DNA of 28,936 bases from a virus: IMG/VR virus record IMGVR_UViG_3300042507_000373, positions 1 to 28,936 of that record, one strand, 5' to 3'. Shown here piece after piece: positions 5,390 through 13,495 of this stretch (positions within the stretch are counted from its first letter, which is position 1; the number at the start of each line of letters is the position of its first letter). Position numbers and translations under genes: made by a program. Under the pieces are notes generated by a model. The model was not told the DNA's origin and ran no database searches. It was given only the letters and a program-made list of their open reading frames with translations.

Positions 5390-6883
5390 TTAGTTAGGTG
5401 CGTTACGTTTCCACACATCAACACGAAGTGTGCCAGAAGCAATGGTTTTTGAACCGCCACTTAAATTGGCAATTGTCAAAACACCGTTGTTTGTTGACGA
5501 GGCTTGCGCCATCATTACGCACCCATCTGTGTTGGATGTGTGGCTTACTGTACAAACGTCACCTTGATCTGCACCAGTGAGTGTCAAAGGACCAGTAAAA
5601 GACGCGCCATTTGAAATGGGTCCGTATCCAACGCTGTCAAAGCGAAATTGAATTCGTCCGTCGATTTGAATTCCAGACACCCCATTGAGTTCCATTGTGT
5701 AAGAAACACATGGCTGGAAATCATTAAATTGCAACTTAAGCAATGATGGAGCAGGAGGACCATTGTCAACGGTGATCGCGCTTCTGGCATAAGTGCCGCC
5801 TGCGCTCATGTTTCCTTCAATCAATGTGTCAACGCAAGCTGTTGTACCGTCTTGGGTAATCATAATGTTGGCAGAAGTTCCAGCGCTTGCAGTGCTGGAT
5901 TCGTACACAATGTTGCCAATCACAGAAGTTCGAACTGCCGATGTCAAATTGATTCCGCGAGTTGCGGAATAAGACACGGTGTTGCCAATGATCAGTGTGT
6001 TGGCGCAATCTGTCACGCTGCTTCCGTCAACAGTGATACCGATTTGACCAGATGCTGTGATGGTATTGTTTGAAATTACACAACCATAGCTATGTCCATA
6101 AATGCCAATTGATCCAGAAAAAGCGTTAGTGCTTGCAGAACAACCACCAAGAGTATTGTTGCTGTACACGTTGCGTGAGCAAGTTGGTTGAGCGCTTTGA
6201 CTATATTGGCTAATACCTTCTTGGTCAAAACCATTGATGTAGTTGCCAGAAGCAACAGAGTCAGAGCATCCTGCGCTGAAATACACACCATGACGGCCCC
6301 TGCCAGAGGTTGCCAACATGTTGTTGTTTGTAACCCGAATACCTTTTGCATTTCCAGCCAAAGCACCATAACCTCGGCCCGACACATTTCCCCAAAGTCG
6401 TTCGATCACGCAATTTTCTACGCTGCCGTAGTTGCAAGAATCGTCAAATTTAAATGCGTTGTTAAATCCAGTCAAATTGCCTGTGCCGCTTACAAAAACA
6501 TTCTGAATGGATAAATACTGAGCCGCAGTTGCAGTTGCTGTAAACACGGCAAATGAACTATTTGTTGCGTCAGTTTCAATACCATTAAGACGCAGATCAC
6601 GAATTGTGATGTACGCTGCTTTTGGGTAAAACAAATGTGCGCCAGCGGTTTCTTGCACAATGATTGACAAAGCACCTTCACCAAAAATTTGCTGGCCTTG
6701 TGTTGTCAAATTTTGTACGCCACACTTGTATGTGCCAGCGGGAACAAACACAGACTTGCCAGTGGCAATTGCTGCTGTAAACGCGCTGGTGCTAGATGCC
6801 GAGCCAGTTGGGTCTGCTCCGTAATCAAGCACGTTGGCAACCGCGCCTGAAATCATTGAGTATGTTGCTTTGGTCAGAGACAT
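5390..6883 (-). CDS. tailspike, right-handed beta-helix (pectate-lyase-like)
   Basis: The 497-residue product opens with ISGAVANVLDYGADPTG, the typical entry motif of phage beta-helix adhesins and polysaccharide depolymerases, followed by a pectate-lyase-like start (FTAAIATGKSVFVPAGTY). The body consists of about 20-residue Asn/Gly-rich coils such as VSGNYINGF and IIGNTVSYSA, as in stacked beta-helix rungs. The C-terminal 100 residues are a separate strand-rich domain, possibly for trimerisation. It probably binds or cleaves a host surface polysaccharide. There is no P22-type head-binding domain at its N-terminus; that domain is encoded separately at 7640-8122. TAAGGAAAATC precedes the ATG. 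Catalytic residues cannot be assigned. Confidence 0.85.
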   Translation of the reverse strand: MSLTKATYSMISGAVANVLDYGADPTGSASSTSAFTAAIATGKSVFVPAGTYKCGVQNLTTQGQQIFGEGALSIIVQETAGAHLFYPKAAYITIRDLRLNGIETDATNSSFAVFTATATAAQYLSIQNVFVSGTGNLTGFNNAFKFDDSCNYGSVENCVIERLWGNVSGRGYGALAGNAKGIRVTNNNMLATSGRGRHGVYFSAGCSDSVASGNYINGFDQEGISQYSQSAQPTCSRNVYSNNTLGGCSASTNAFSGSIGIYGHSYGCVISNNTITASGQIGITVDGSSVTDCANTLIIGNTVSYSATRGINLTSAVRTSVIGNIVYESSTASAGTSANIMITQDGTTACVDTLIEGNMSAGGTYARSAITVDNGPPAPSLLKLQFNDFQPCVSYTMELNGVSGIQIDGRIQFRFDSVGYGPISNGASFTGPLTLTGADQGDVCTVSHTSNTDGCVMMAQASSTNNGVLTIANLSGGSKTIASGTLRVDVWKRNAPN

Positions 6884-6891
6884 GATTTTCC

Positions 6892-7602
6892 TTAGACGAA
6901 ATAAGTGATTGTTGCGTTTATGATGTTGCCGTTAGCTATTGGGCTTGTGTTGTTGTAGGCCAGGATAATAGTACTGCCTGGTGTACTAGACTGTATACGG
7001 GCTTGCAACATAGTCCCAGTGTTTTGATCTTCGCGTCCAGCGCCAATCGCAGGAAATACACCACAGGTATAAGGTAGAGTCACGATTAACGCACCAGACG
7101 CAGTGCCAATGTTTGTCAATGTGACTGAAAGATTAAAAGTAACTTGTCGTCCAATCCTCGTGTAACTGCCTGACGCACTGACCGTGGTCAATGTACCTGA
7201 TGATGCGGTAACTGTCGGGGTATATGTTCCAGTCTCATACCAGTTCAGCAACTGACTCGTCATTCCCGCCAGTGGGGTATTGGCGGTGAAGTTGAAGCCT
7301 TTAGCGGCTGTGCCTTGGACTAGGTTTCCTGTGGATAGAGTTTGATCGCCAGTGAATGATTGAGCCGCATCAGTACGAGCAGCAGTCCAATTGGCGTTAG
7401 GCACAGTCGCAACGCGAGTTGATGCAGCTGCTGGCCCAGTGATTTGCAAAATACCAGTTGTTGCATTTGACCTAATATTGCGAACAGTCAAATCATCAGT
7501 CGCAACTTTGACAGTCGTTCCTGATTGCACAATCGGCAAAACCTCCGTACCAGCCAAAGGCGTGGTAGCAGAGGTCAATGCTGATATTTTGCTGTTGCTC
7601 AC
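6892..7602 (-). CDS. tail fibre protein with C-terminal receptor-binding-type domain
   Basis: The 236-residue product starts with SNSKISALTSATTPLAGTE, a repeated N-terminal theme of phage fibre proteins, and continues through a trimer-like beta stretch. The C-terminal half (from LNWYETGTYTPTVTASS to the end) resembles a beta-sandwich fibre tip (YTRIGRQVTFNLSVTL...ALIVTLPYT). The start codon is GTG at 7602. No convincing ribosome binding site is visible before it, and the 37-base upstream gap includes a small AACTTAAAAGTT palindrome. It lies between the head-binding adaptor and the beta-helix tailspike and is probably a second adhesin component. Confidence 0.75.
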   Translation of the reverse strand: MSNSKISALTSATTPLAGTEVLPIVQSGTTVKVATDDLTVRNIRSNATTGILQITGPAAASTRVATVPNANWTAARTDAAQSFTGDQTLSTGNLVQGTAAKGFNFTANTPLAGMTSQLLNWYETGTYTPTVTASSGTLTTVSASGSYTRIGRQVTFNLSVTLTNIGTASGALIVTLPYTCGVFPAIGAGREDQNTGTMLQARIQSSTPGSTIILAYNNTSPIANGNIINATITYFV

Positions 7603-7639
7603 AAGTAACTAACTTTTAAGTTGATGTTTTGAGACAGAC

Positions 7640-8122
7640 TTAAAACACAAATTCGATCACCGAAGTGACAGGTGGTGCTTGGCTGAATGTAACATTTCCG
7701 CTAGCAATTGTGTATGTGTTTTTGTTCTGGTATATACCGTTGATGTAAATTGCAGATGGAATAGAAGAAACTGAAAAAATGGTTTGCGTACCATCACCAG
7801 TAGCATTGCTTGCCGTTGAACCAGAAAAAGCATTGTCATTCAAAGAACTGTAGATTGTGCTTCCGTTCCGATTCTGCACTCGGATGCTGTAGTCTGCGTT
7901 GACGTACAGGCGTGCAGGCGTTCCACTGTTGGATGGATAGCCACCAAGCGTGCGAATAGGTTGAGTCGCTGAAATCGTCAGCGCAGCATCCCAATAAACA
8001 TTGATTGGATTTGTTTGTGGATTGAGATTGACTGTTCCAATCCAGATATAGCCATTCTCAAGAGGTTGGCCATCAATGTCTGTAAAGATCGGAAATGGTG
8101 GGTTAACTTCAAGTGCGGACAT
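7640..8122 (-). CDS. P22-tailspike-type head-binding domain protein (adhesin adaptor)
   Basis: The first 100 residues match the N-terminal head-binding domain of P22 tailspike in layout: a FPIFTDIDGQPLENGYIWIG start, then NPINVYWD, TQPIRTLGGYPSNSGTPARL and the final YSIRVQNRNGSTIYSS. In P22 this domain fixes the tailspike trimer to the gp4/gp10 tail hub. Here it is a 160-residue stand-alone protein whose C-terminal 50 residues (QTIFSVSSIPSAIYINGIYQ) form a small additional beta domain. It probably docks the downstream fibre and beta-helix spike onto the tail. It starts immediately after the stop of the last ejection protein. Confidence 0.85.
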   Translation of the reverse strand: MSALEVNPPFPIFTDIDGQPLENGYIWIGTVNLNPQTNPINVYWDAALTISATQPIRTLGGYPSNSGTPARLYVNADYSIRVQNRNGSTIYSSLNDNAFSGSTASNATGDGTQTIFSVSSIPSAIYINGIYQNKNTYTIASGNVTFSQAPPVTSVIEFVF

Positions 8123-10501
8123 TTATTGGTTCTCCTGGTCAAATTGGCGCTCGGTCTGTGTTGCTGTTTGCAACCATTGAATCCTTGCATCCAACGCTTT
8201 TGGCAGTTTGGCTGCGTCTGCGAATTTCTGGAAGGATTGTGACATAGCTGTGCGACGAATGCTAGCTGCGCTGGGTGTTCCCTTGGTCGCGGCTTCGATG
8301 GCAAGTTTCTGGAAATTCTCATCAGCAAACAGTTTTCCTGCTGCTTTGAGTGAATCCTTGTTGCCTTGAGTCATGGCTCCGGTGATCACGGATGTGGCTG
8401 CTGCTGCAATAGGACCACCCATTGCGGCTGCACCAGTCACCACGCCTTTGGCCAGTGTGCTCTCCATGACCTTACCGATCAGGCTTTCAGCCTGCATGCC
8501 TTGCAGCAGTGCTTGGTTTGCCTTGCCGGTGGTCAGGACATTAGCTCTGGCTTCTGTGACGCGCTTGGAGACCTCGTAAAGATCGCGCAGAACATCTGCC
8601 GAGTCTTTGCCAAGCGTGTCCACAATGGTTTTGTAGACTGGTGGATTGGCACGCAGCTTAGGATAGATGTCGGCAAACTCGGAGAATCCGAATCCACCTT
8701 TTTCTGCACCTCTGGCCGATCGTGTGACAGATGCCAGCGCAGTGGCCAGCGTCTCTTTGCGCAGGTCTTCTGGGACGGTCTTGAGCAGACGATTAAACTC
8801 GCCTGCATCGCCCTTGGCCGCGCCTGTTATGGCGGTGCGCATCTTGTTGGCCACGCTGCCCTCGATGTCTTGGCCAAACGCATTCACAATGCGCTTGCCC
8901 AATGCACGCTCTTTTGCGTACAGCAGGTTGGCTGCACGCAGTTGCTGGCGCAGTTCTTCTCCACCGATGTTGCCCACATTTGTCAGTTGATCGTCAGCGA
9001 GTGCCGCATACAGGCGCTTGAGGTCTGCCTCGGCCATGCTGCCGTATGGAGACTCCATCTTGTTGATGGCGTTTCCAATCAGAGTTTTCTCGCGCTTGAG
9101 TCGGCCATACGTGATGTTGCCTTCCTCGATCATCTTGGCCAGATTGCGCTCGGCTGCTGACATTCCTTTCTCGCCCACCTCGGCCTTGACGGTATCGAGG
9201 GTTTCTTTGAGTTTTGGCAGATCGACAACCGATGTTTTTGGCACCACCTCGTCGACTGCGTTGTAGACCTTGCTTGCCTGCGCATTGAGGTCTGAACGAG
9301 TTGCAGTCAGTGAGTCCTTAATCTTTTGCGACACCACGCCAGGCGCGACTGCACCTTCGACGAATGTGGCATCGAATTGCTTGATCACATCGTCGGCTTT
9401 GTCCACGGCCTGCGTGACGGTGTTGCGCCATGCTGCTTCGGCCTCACTGCCTGCGGCTGATCTTGTCAGGCCTGCGGCTGCGCGGACTTGTGGGTTGTCG
9501 CTGAACACATCAGCAGGCAACTGGATGCCAAGTCGATCGGCTGCTTCTTTGGCTGTCACGTTGACTTGTGCAAGATCAGCCAGCCGGTCGCGTGCGCCAG
9601 CCGAGCCAAAACCTGTACCGGATGCCTTCTTGACCAGATTACCAACTTCTTCCTCAGTAACTTCGGTCACCAATGGAGCCACTGCTGGTGCTGCCGGTGC
9701 GACTGGTGCCACTTCTGGCATTGCTGCGGCCATTGGTGCTGCTGGAGGTGCTTCTGGAGCCATTGCTGTGCCAATAGGAGCGCCTGGTGCAGCTGCTGCT
9801 GGTGCAGGTGCTGGCGCTTTGCCTGTGACGCGCTGTACGCCCTTTTTGACCGCTTGAACGACCGGAGGTGCCACACGCTGGATGATCTGCCCTGCTGGGC
9901 CTGTAGCGCCAGCCATGAGAACCTCTCCAGTGTCGAACTTGCCACCAGTACCAGCTTGGGTTGCTTCGATGGCCGCTTGAGTTGCACCACCAGCCACGAT
10001 CGCACCAGGGATGGTTGCGGCTCGGCCTGCTGGTGTAAAGGCTGCAACAGCACCGGCTGCACGTGGGATGTCACCCATAGTGAAGCCTGGTGGGATTGCA
10101 TATTCCTTTTGATCGACCGATGAGCGCAGTAAGTAATTACCCTTGGCATCCTGACGAATCTGAACACCAGGGAAGTTGGCTTGCAGAATCTGCACCGTTT
10201 CCTTGGGATTGCTCAGGAGTGTGCCAAGCGCTGTCTTGAATGATGCCACGCTCATTTGGTTCAGCTCTGGCATGCTTGTCCACTCAGGCAATGCCTGAGT
10301 CTCAGGCGTTGCGCGAGCGCGGCCTGTAACTGACTCAACCAAACCCTCAAAGAAGCCCATTGGCTTTGGCTGTGATGCCGCCCATTGTTCAGGAGACATT
10401 GGAGCCGCAGCTGGTGCTGTGGCCGTAGGTGCAGGAGCTGGTGCAGGAGCTGCTGAAGCAGCCTGACCAGTCTGGGATGCCAACCATTCTTCTGGACTCA
10501 T
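8123..10501 (-). CDS. large ejection (internal virion) protein, gp16 position
   Basis: The 792-residue product occupies the position of P22 gp16 (609 residues), third of three ejection proteins. It starts MSPEEWLASQ and repeats MSPEQWAASQ at residues 35-44 after an Ala/Pro-rich linker. Further Ala/Pro-rich low-complexity sequence lies around residues 210-270, followed by a long helical region and a hydrophobic Gly/Ala segment (KGVVTGAAAMGGPIAAAATSV) near residue 710, a possible membrane-insertion element. Ejection proteins leave the capsid with the DNA and help it cross the envelope. The ATG at 10501 overlaps the upstream stop as ATGA; a GTG 11 codons earlier in frame is less likely. Confidence 0.8.
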   Translation of the reverse strand: MSPEEWLASQTGQAASAAPAPAPAPTATAPAAAPMSPEQWAASQPKPMGFFEGLVESVTGRARATPETQALPEWTSMPELNQMSVASFKTALGTLLSNPKETVQILQANFPGVQIRQDAKGNYLLRSSVDQKEYAIPPGFTMGDIPRAAGAVAAFTPAGRAATIPGAIVAGGATQAAIEATQAGTGGKFDTGEVLMAGATGPAGQIIQRVAPPVVQAVKKGVQRVTGKAPAPAPAAAAPGAPIGTAMAPEAPPAAPMAAAMPEVAPVAPAAPAVAPLVTEVTEEEVGNLVKKASGTGFGSAGARDRLADLAQVNVTAKEAADRLGIQLPADVFSDNPQVRAAAGLTRSAAGSEAEAAWRNTVTQAVDKADDVIKQFDATFVEGAVAPGVVSQKIKDSLTATRSDLNAQASKVYNAVDEVVPKTSVVDLPKLKETLDTVKAEVGEKGMSAAERNLAKMIEEGNITYGRLKREKTLIGNAINKMESPYGSMAEADLKRLYAALADDQLTNVGNIGGEELRQQLRAANLLYAKERALGKRIVNAFGQDIEGSVANKMRTAITGAAKGDAGEFNRLLKTVPEDLRKETLATALASVTRSARGAEKGGFGFSEFADIYPKLRANPPVYKTIVDTLGKDSADVLRDLYEVSKRVTEARANVLTTGKANQALLQGMQAESLIGKVMESTLAKGVVTGAAAMGGPIAAAATSVITGAMTQGNKDSLKAAGKLFADENFQKLAIEAATKGTPSAASIRRTAMSQSFQKFADAAKLPKALDARIQWLQTATQTERQFDQENQ

Positions 10502-11904
10502 CTTGCCCCCACAGATTGCTTGTATGCGCTCCACTGAGCATCAGTAAAGTTCGCAGGACGAGTGTAAGTCTGGCCACCGACTGTGATGCTGTTTGCTGTT
10601 GGTGTAGCTGGCGCAGGAGTTTCTGTTGGAAGTTTCTGCACATTGTCCAAAAACATTTGTGCTGTTGGACTTTGGGTAGATGCAGATTTCAACAATTTAT
10701 TGCTTTGGTCATACTGTGATTTTGCAGCACGTTCAGCAACATTTAAAATTGTTTGAATTTCACCTTTTGTGAAATTTATATCACCACTTCGTGCTTTAAC
10801 TAGCAACTTTTGCTCACCCTCTGTAATTTGTCCTTGACCTGTCAACATTGTTCGTGACTTCAAAGCCATTTCAGATAAACCTTGAATCATTTCGCGTGTT
10901 GCGTTAATTCCTGATTCACCAGTAAATCCAAAAGCATTTGCAATTCTTGCACCAGTTAATCTTTGCTCTGCAAATGGGCCAGTTATTGCCTTATCTAAAG
11001 CAAGTTTATATCTTGGAATATCACTAAGTTGTGATGCAGCAGAATTAGCTTGATTGTATAAATCTGGAACAAGTTTTCCAAGTTCTCCTGCTGCTGTTTT
11101 ATCTAAATTAGTAACATTAACATTTGTTACAGCGCCTGGAGGCTTCTTAAGAATTTGAAGGTCTTTGAAAGTTTTTTGCTGATCTTGATTCAGATTTGCA
11201 AAATCAAGCGCCTCTTGAACTGATGGAGCAAGTTTTTCTTTATTTAATTTTTCAAGATTTGCTTGCGCCAACGGGCGCGCAAATTCTGCTTTCACTCCTG
11301 CTTCTAATGCTTCTGATTCTAATTTTTCAAGAGTTGGTTTTGCTTGAGCTTCAGCTCTAGTTGTTGAAAGAGTTTTATCAATGTTTTCGAGCAATCCTTT
11401 GCCACCAGGCAGTGTAGCCATCATCAATCCAATGGTTGTCTGTGCACCAGTTGGGTTGACATCGATCAGTTGCAGGTAAGTTTCTGTCGCTTTGGCATCC
11501 TGCTCACGGCCAGAATTTCGCAATGCGTCTGCCTGCTCTTTAAGCAAGTTTTTTGCAATCTCAGGTTGGCCAGATTTCATGGCCGCATAAACTTGGCCAG
11601 ATTGTGCTAGTCGGTTTTGCTGCTGAGAAGATGACATTAAGTCGAACGACTTGCGCACATTCTCAGCCTGATCTTTTGGAAGCATTGCAGAGACACGAGC
11701 AAAGTCTGTGGCTGTCGCGTTGGGATTGCTAAACAAAGTTGAAAGTTCTGTTTGAGCTTTTTTTGCTTGTTCAAGTGCCTGTGTTTTTGCCTGTGCTTCT
11801 GCACCGGCAGCGCCAATTTTGAAGCCACTGAGTACGGCCTCAAATGGGCTTTGCACATCGACTGCGTAGTTGATTGGTGCTTGGAATGGGTTAATGGTTG
11901 CCAT
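10498..11904 (-). CDS. ejection (internal virion) protein, gp20 position
   Basis: The 468-residue product, close in length to P22 gp20 (471), starts MATINPFQAPINYAVDVQSPF and is nearly all helical and rich in Ala, Gln and Lys. It lies between the gp7-like and gp16-like genes, which fits the P22 7-20-16 order. The C-terminal 19 residues (FTDAQWSAYKQ) resemble the repeated W-containing motif at the start of the next protein. AAGGA precedes the ATG. The middle of the gene (about 10670-11400) is unusually AT-rich, for instance 27 percent G+C at 10741-10800, unlike both ends. The role is inferred from position and composition. Confidence 0.75.
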   Translation of the reverse strand: MATINPFQAPINYAVDVQSPFEAVLSGFKIGAAGAEAQAKTQALEQAKKAQTELSTLFSNPNATATDFARVSAMLPKDQAENVRKSFDLMSSSQQQNRLAQSGQVYAAMKSGQPEIAKNLLKEQADALRNSGREQDAKATETYLQLIDVNPTGAQTTIGLMMATLPGGKGLLENIDKTLSTTRAEAQAKPTLEKLESEALEAGVKAEFARPLAQANLEKLNKEKLAPSVQEALDFANLNQDQQKTFKDLQILKKPPGAVTNVNVTNLDKTAAGELGKLVPDLYNQANSAASQLSDIPRYKLALDKAITGPFAEQRLTGARIANAFGFTGESGINATREMIQGLSEMALKSRTMLTGQGQITEGEQKLLVKARSGDINFTKGEIQTILNVAERAAKSQYDQSNKLLKSASTQSPTAQMFLDNVQKLPTETPAPATPTANSITVGGQTYTRPANFTDAQWSAYKQSVGAR

Positions 11905-11914
11905 GTTCTAATCC

Positions 11915-12559
11915 TTAAAACCCAAGTCCTGTTGTTTTTCCTGCGCCCATTTGCATGCCAAGGAACTGAGCTGGCAGATTAAAGAGCTGGCCATAAGCCT
12001 TGGCCTCGCCAAGTTCACCACCAGCTCGTGCTGCGCCTTGTTGGGCTAGCAGGTTGGCCACATTGGTGCCTGTCTCCATGCCAGCCGCACCAACACCAGC
12101 AGCAGATCGCTGGCCTAGTTGCGTCATGCCACCCAATCGGCCATATTGCTGTTCGATTAGGCTGGACAGAAGCTGTGGTCGAAACTGAGCCAGTGCACCT
12201 TGGATGTTGCCACCACGCAGGCCGCCAGTGGCCGATGCACGCTGGAGTAATGCTTCCTCGCCTTGACTGGCAAGTGCTTGGAATGTTTCTCCACCTCTGA
12301 TGCGCTCGATGGCCGCACGTTCTGCCTCTGGTCCTTGTAGACCCAAGAATGCTTGCTGTGCTTCGAGTGCCGGAAGTCCAGCCTCTGTGTAAGGTTTAAG
12401 CAATTCACGCATGGCATCAAATTGCCTGCGCTGTTCTTCAATGCCTGCTTGTGCTGCACCAGATTGAATGGCTGCTGCATCGCCAGCAGCGCTGGCTTGC
12501 ATTGAACTTCCGATGAGTTGGCTTCCACCAACGACTAGGGCTGTTATTGGATCAGGCAT
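11915..12559 (-). CDS. ejection protein, gp7 / DNA transfer protein p32-like
   Basis: The 214-residue product (P22 gp7 has 229) starts MPDPITALVVGGSQLIGSSM and is dominated by Ala, Gly and Gln. It has helices such as EEQRRQFDAMRELLKPYTEAGLPAL and a Gly-rich middle (SATGGLRGGNIQGAL). The RRQFD..R.LL.PY..AG..AL pattern is typical of phage proteins annotated as DNA transfer protein p32. The protein should be packaged in the capsid and ejected with the DNA. Its ATG overlaps the end of the upstream gene by eight bases. It is first in transcription order of the three ejection proteins. Confidence 0.85.
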   Translation of the reverse strand: MPDPITALVVGGSQLIGSSMQASAAGDAAAIQSGAAQAGIEEQRRQFDAMRELLKPYTEAGLPALEAQQAFLGLQGPEAERAAIERIRGGETFQALASQGEEALLQRASATGGLRGGNIQGALAQFRPQLLSSLIEQQYGRLGGMTQLGQRSAAGVGAAGMETGTNVANLLAQQGAARAGGELGEAKAYGQLFNLPAQFLGMQMGAGKTTGLGF

Positions 12560-13001
12560 TGCCGAACTCCTTCATGTAGTCTTCAAATGTTTCGCCATAC
12601 AACTCCATGACCAAGTGAGCATTATTTGTGGCAAATCCTGGGCCATGTGTGAGCGATACGGCCATTAGGATCAGGTCATAGTAGCCTGCACGCCAGACGA
12701 ATGATCTGGCATCGGCCTCGCCTGCTCGTTCTGCTTGGTCGGATGCTTGCCACTTTAAGATCATGGCCGCAAGTAGTGGCACAAGATGGTGGCTGTGGGT
12801 AATAAAAAATTGATTCTGGTGCATTCCCACCAGTGTGTTCCAGATGGTCGCATTCAGGTCTTTGCGCTCGACCGTGTCGCCATCGGCAACATCGTCAAAC
12901 ACCTGAATGGCATCGTAAACCATGACGAGCCATTCCACGACTGGCGCAGGCAGCATGAAAACCCTTTGCAGATTCTCTTTGAGCCATTCGATACCAATCA
13001 T
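12552..13001 (-). CDS. unrecognised all-helical phage protein, 149 residues
   Basis: The product starts MIGIEWLKENLQRVFMLP and is predicted all-helical. It carries an acidic run (VFDDVADGD, residues about 32-40), a His-rich stretch (FFITHSHHLVP) and a conserved-looking WRAGYYDLILMAVSLTHGP. The frame could start at 13067, but AGGAG seven bases before the ATG at 13001 decides for the shorter form. I recall similar proteins in other environmental phages, without function. It lies between minor virion genes where P22 has gene 14, so a role in virion assembly is possible. The acidic motif recalls metal-binding helical enzymes, which is speculation. Confidence 0.75.
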   Translation of the reverse strand: MIGIEWLKENLQRVFMLPAPVVEWLVMVYDAIQVFDDVADGDTVERKDLNATIWNTLVGMHQNQFFITHSHHLVPLLAAMILKWQASDQAERAGEADARSFVWRAGYYDLILMAVSLTHGPGFATNNAHLVMELYGETFEDYMKEFGNA

Positions 13002-13079
13002 GTGCAACTCCTGTTCAGGGTGAGCTGCTGGTGGCCCGATAGACTCAGCGGCTCTATTTTCCCACATTTCAGCATTTGG

Positions 13080-13481
13080 TCAATCTTCCATTTCAAATTC
13101 ACGTTCTTCCCATGCCTGGCAGACGCGCAGATCGTGGCAAATGAACTCAAATTTGGTGCAGTAACCACGGAAACCAGCATCTGTATCCCACTCATTTCGG
13201 GGTATGCGCTCCATCTTGGCCTGCGTCATGGTGCTGTTGTCGTAGTACTCACAGTTCGAGCACCGACGACGACGAGACTCTTTTTCGTCAACTTGCATGG
13301 CCTTGCCAACAGCGATCCAATAAGTCTTGTTGGCCATTGGCTCATTGCTTGGATTCTCAGGGCCAAGCATCCAGTCATCAATGGCGATCTGGGTGTTCTT
13401 TTTATTCTCGGCTGTGGTGATGAATTCTTCCTCCATCGGCAGGCCCATGAAGCCCTTGGGCATCATCATGAATTTGTCCAT
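13080..13481 (-). CDS. Cys-rich phage protein, possible metal or Fe-S binding
   Basis: The 133-residue product ends in a Cys-rich domain: RRRCSNCEYYD, then GYCTKFEFICHDLRVCQAW. That gives five Cys (spacing C-x2-C, then C-x7-C-x5-C) plus one His and several aromatics. This pattern suits a small zinc or iron-sulphur domain and is reminiscent of the high-potential iron-sulphur protein fold, but I cannot confirm it. The N-terminal half contains GLPMEEEF and a Asn-rich segment. AAGGAG eight bases upstream fixes the ATG. It sits inside the virion gene block, an unusual place for a redox-type domain. Confidence 0.75.
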   Translation of the reverse strand: MDKFMMMPKGFMGLPMEEEFITTAENKKNTQIAIDDWMLGPENPSNEPMANKTYWIAVGKAMQVDEKESRRRRCSNCEYYDNSTMTQAKMERIPRNEWDTDAGFRGYCTKFEFICHDLRVCQAWEEREFEMED

Positions 13482-13495
13482 GCTGTTCTCCTTAA

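Noticed and set aside
13002-13067. N-terminal extension of the all-helical protein to 13067
   Set aside because: The added 22 residues look unstructured, and AGGAG is correctly spaced for the ATG at 13001. The short gap may simply be untranslated leader.
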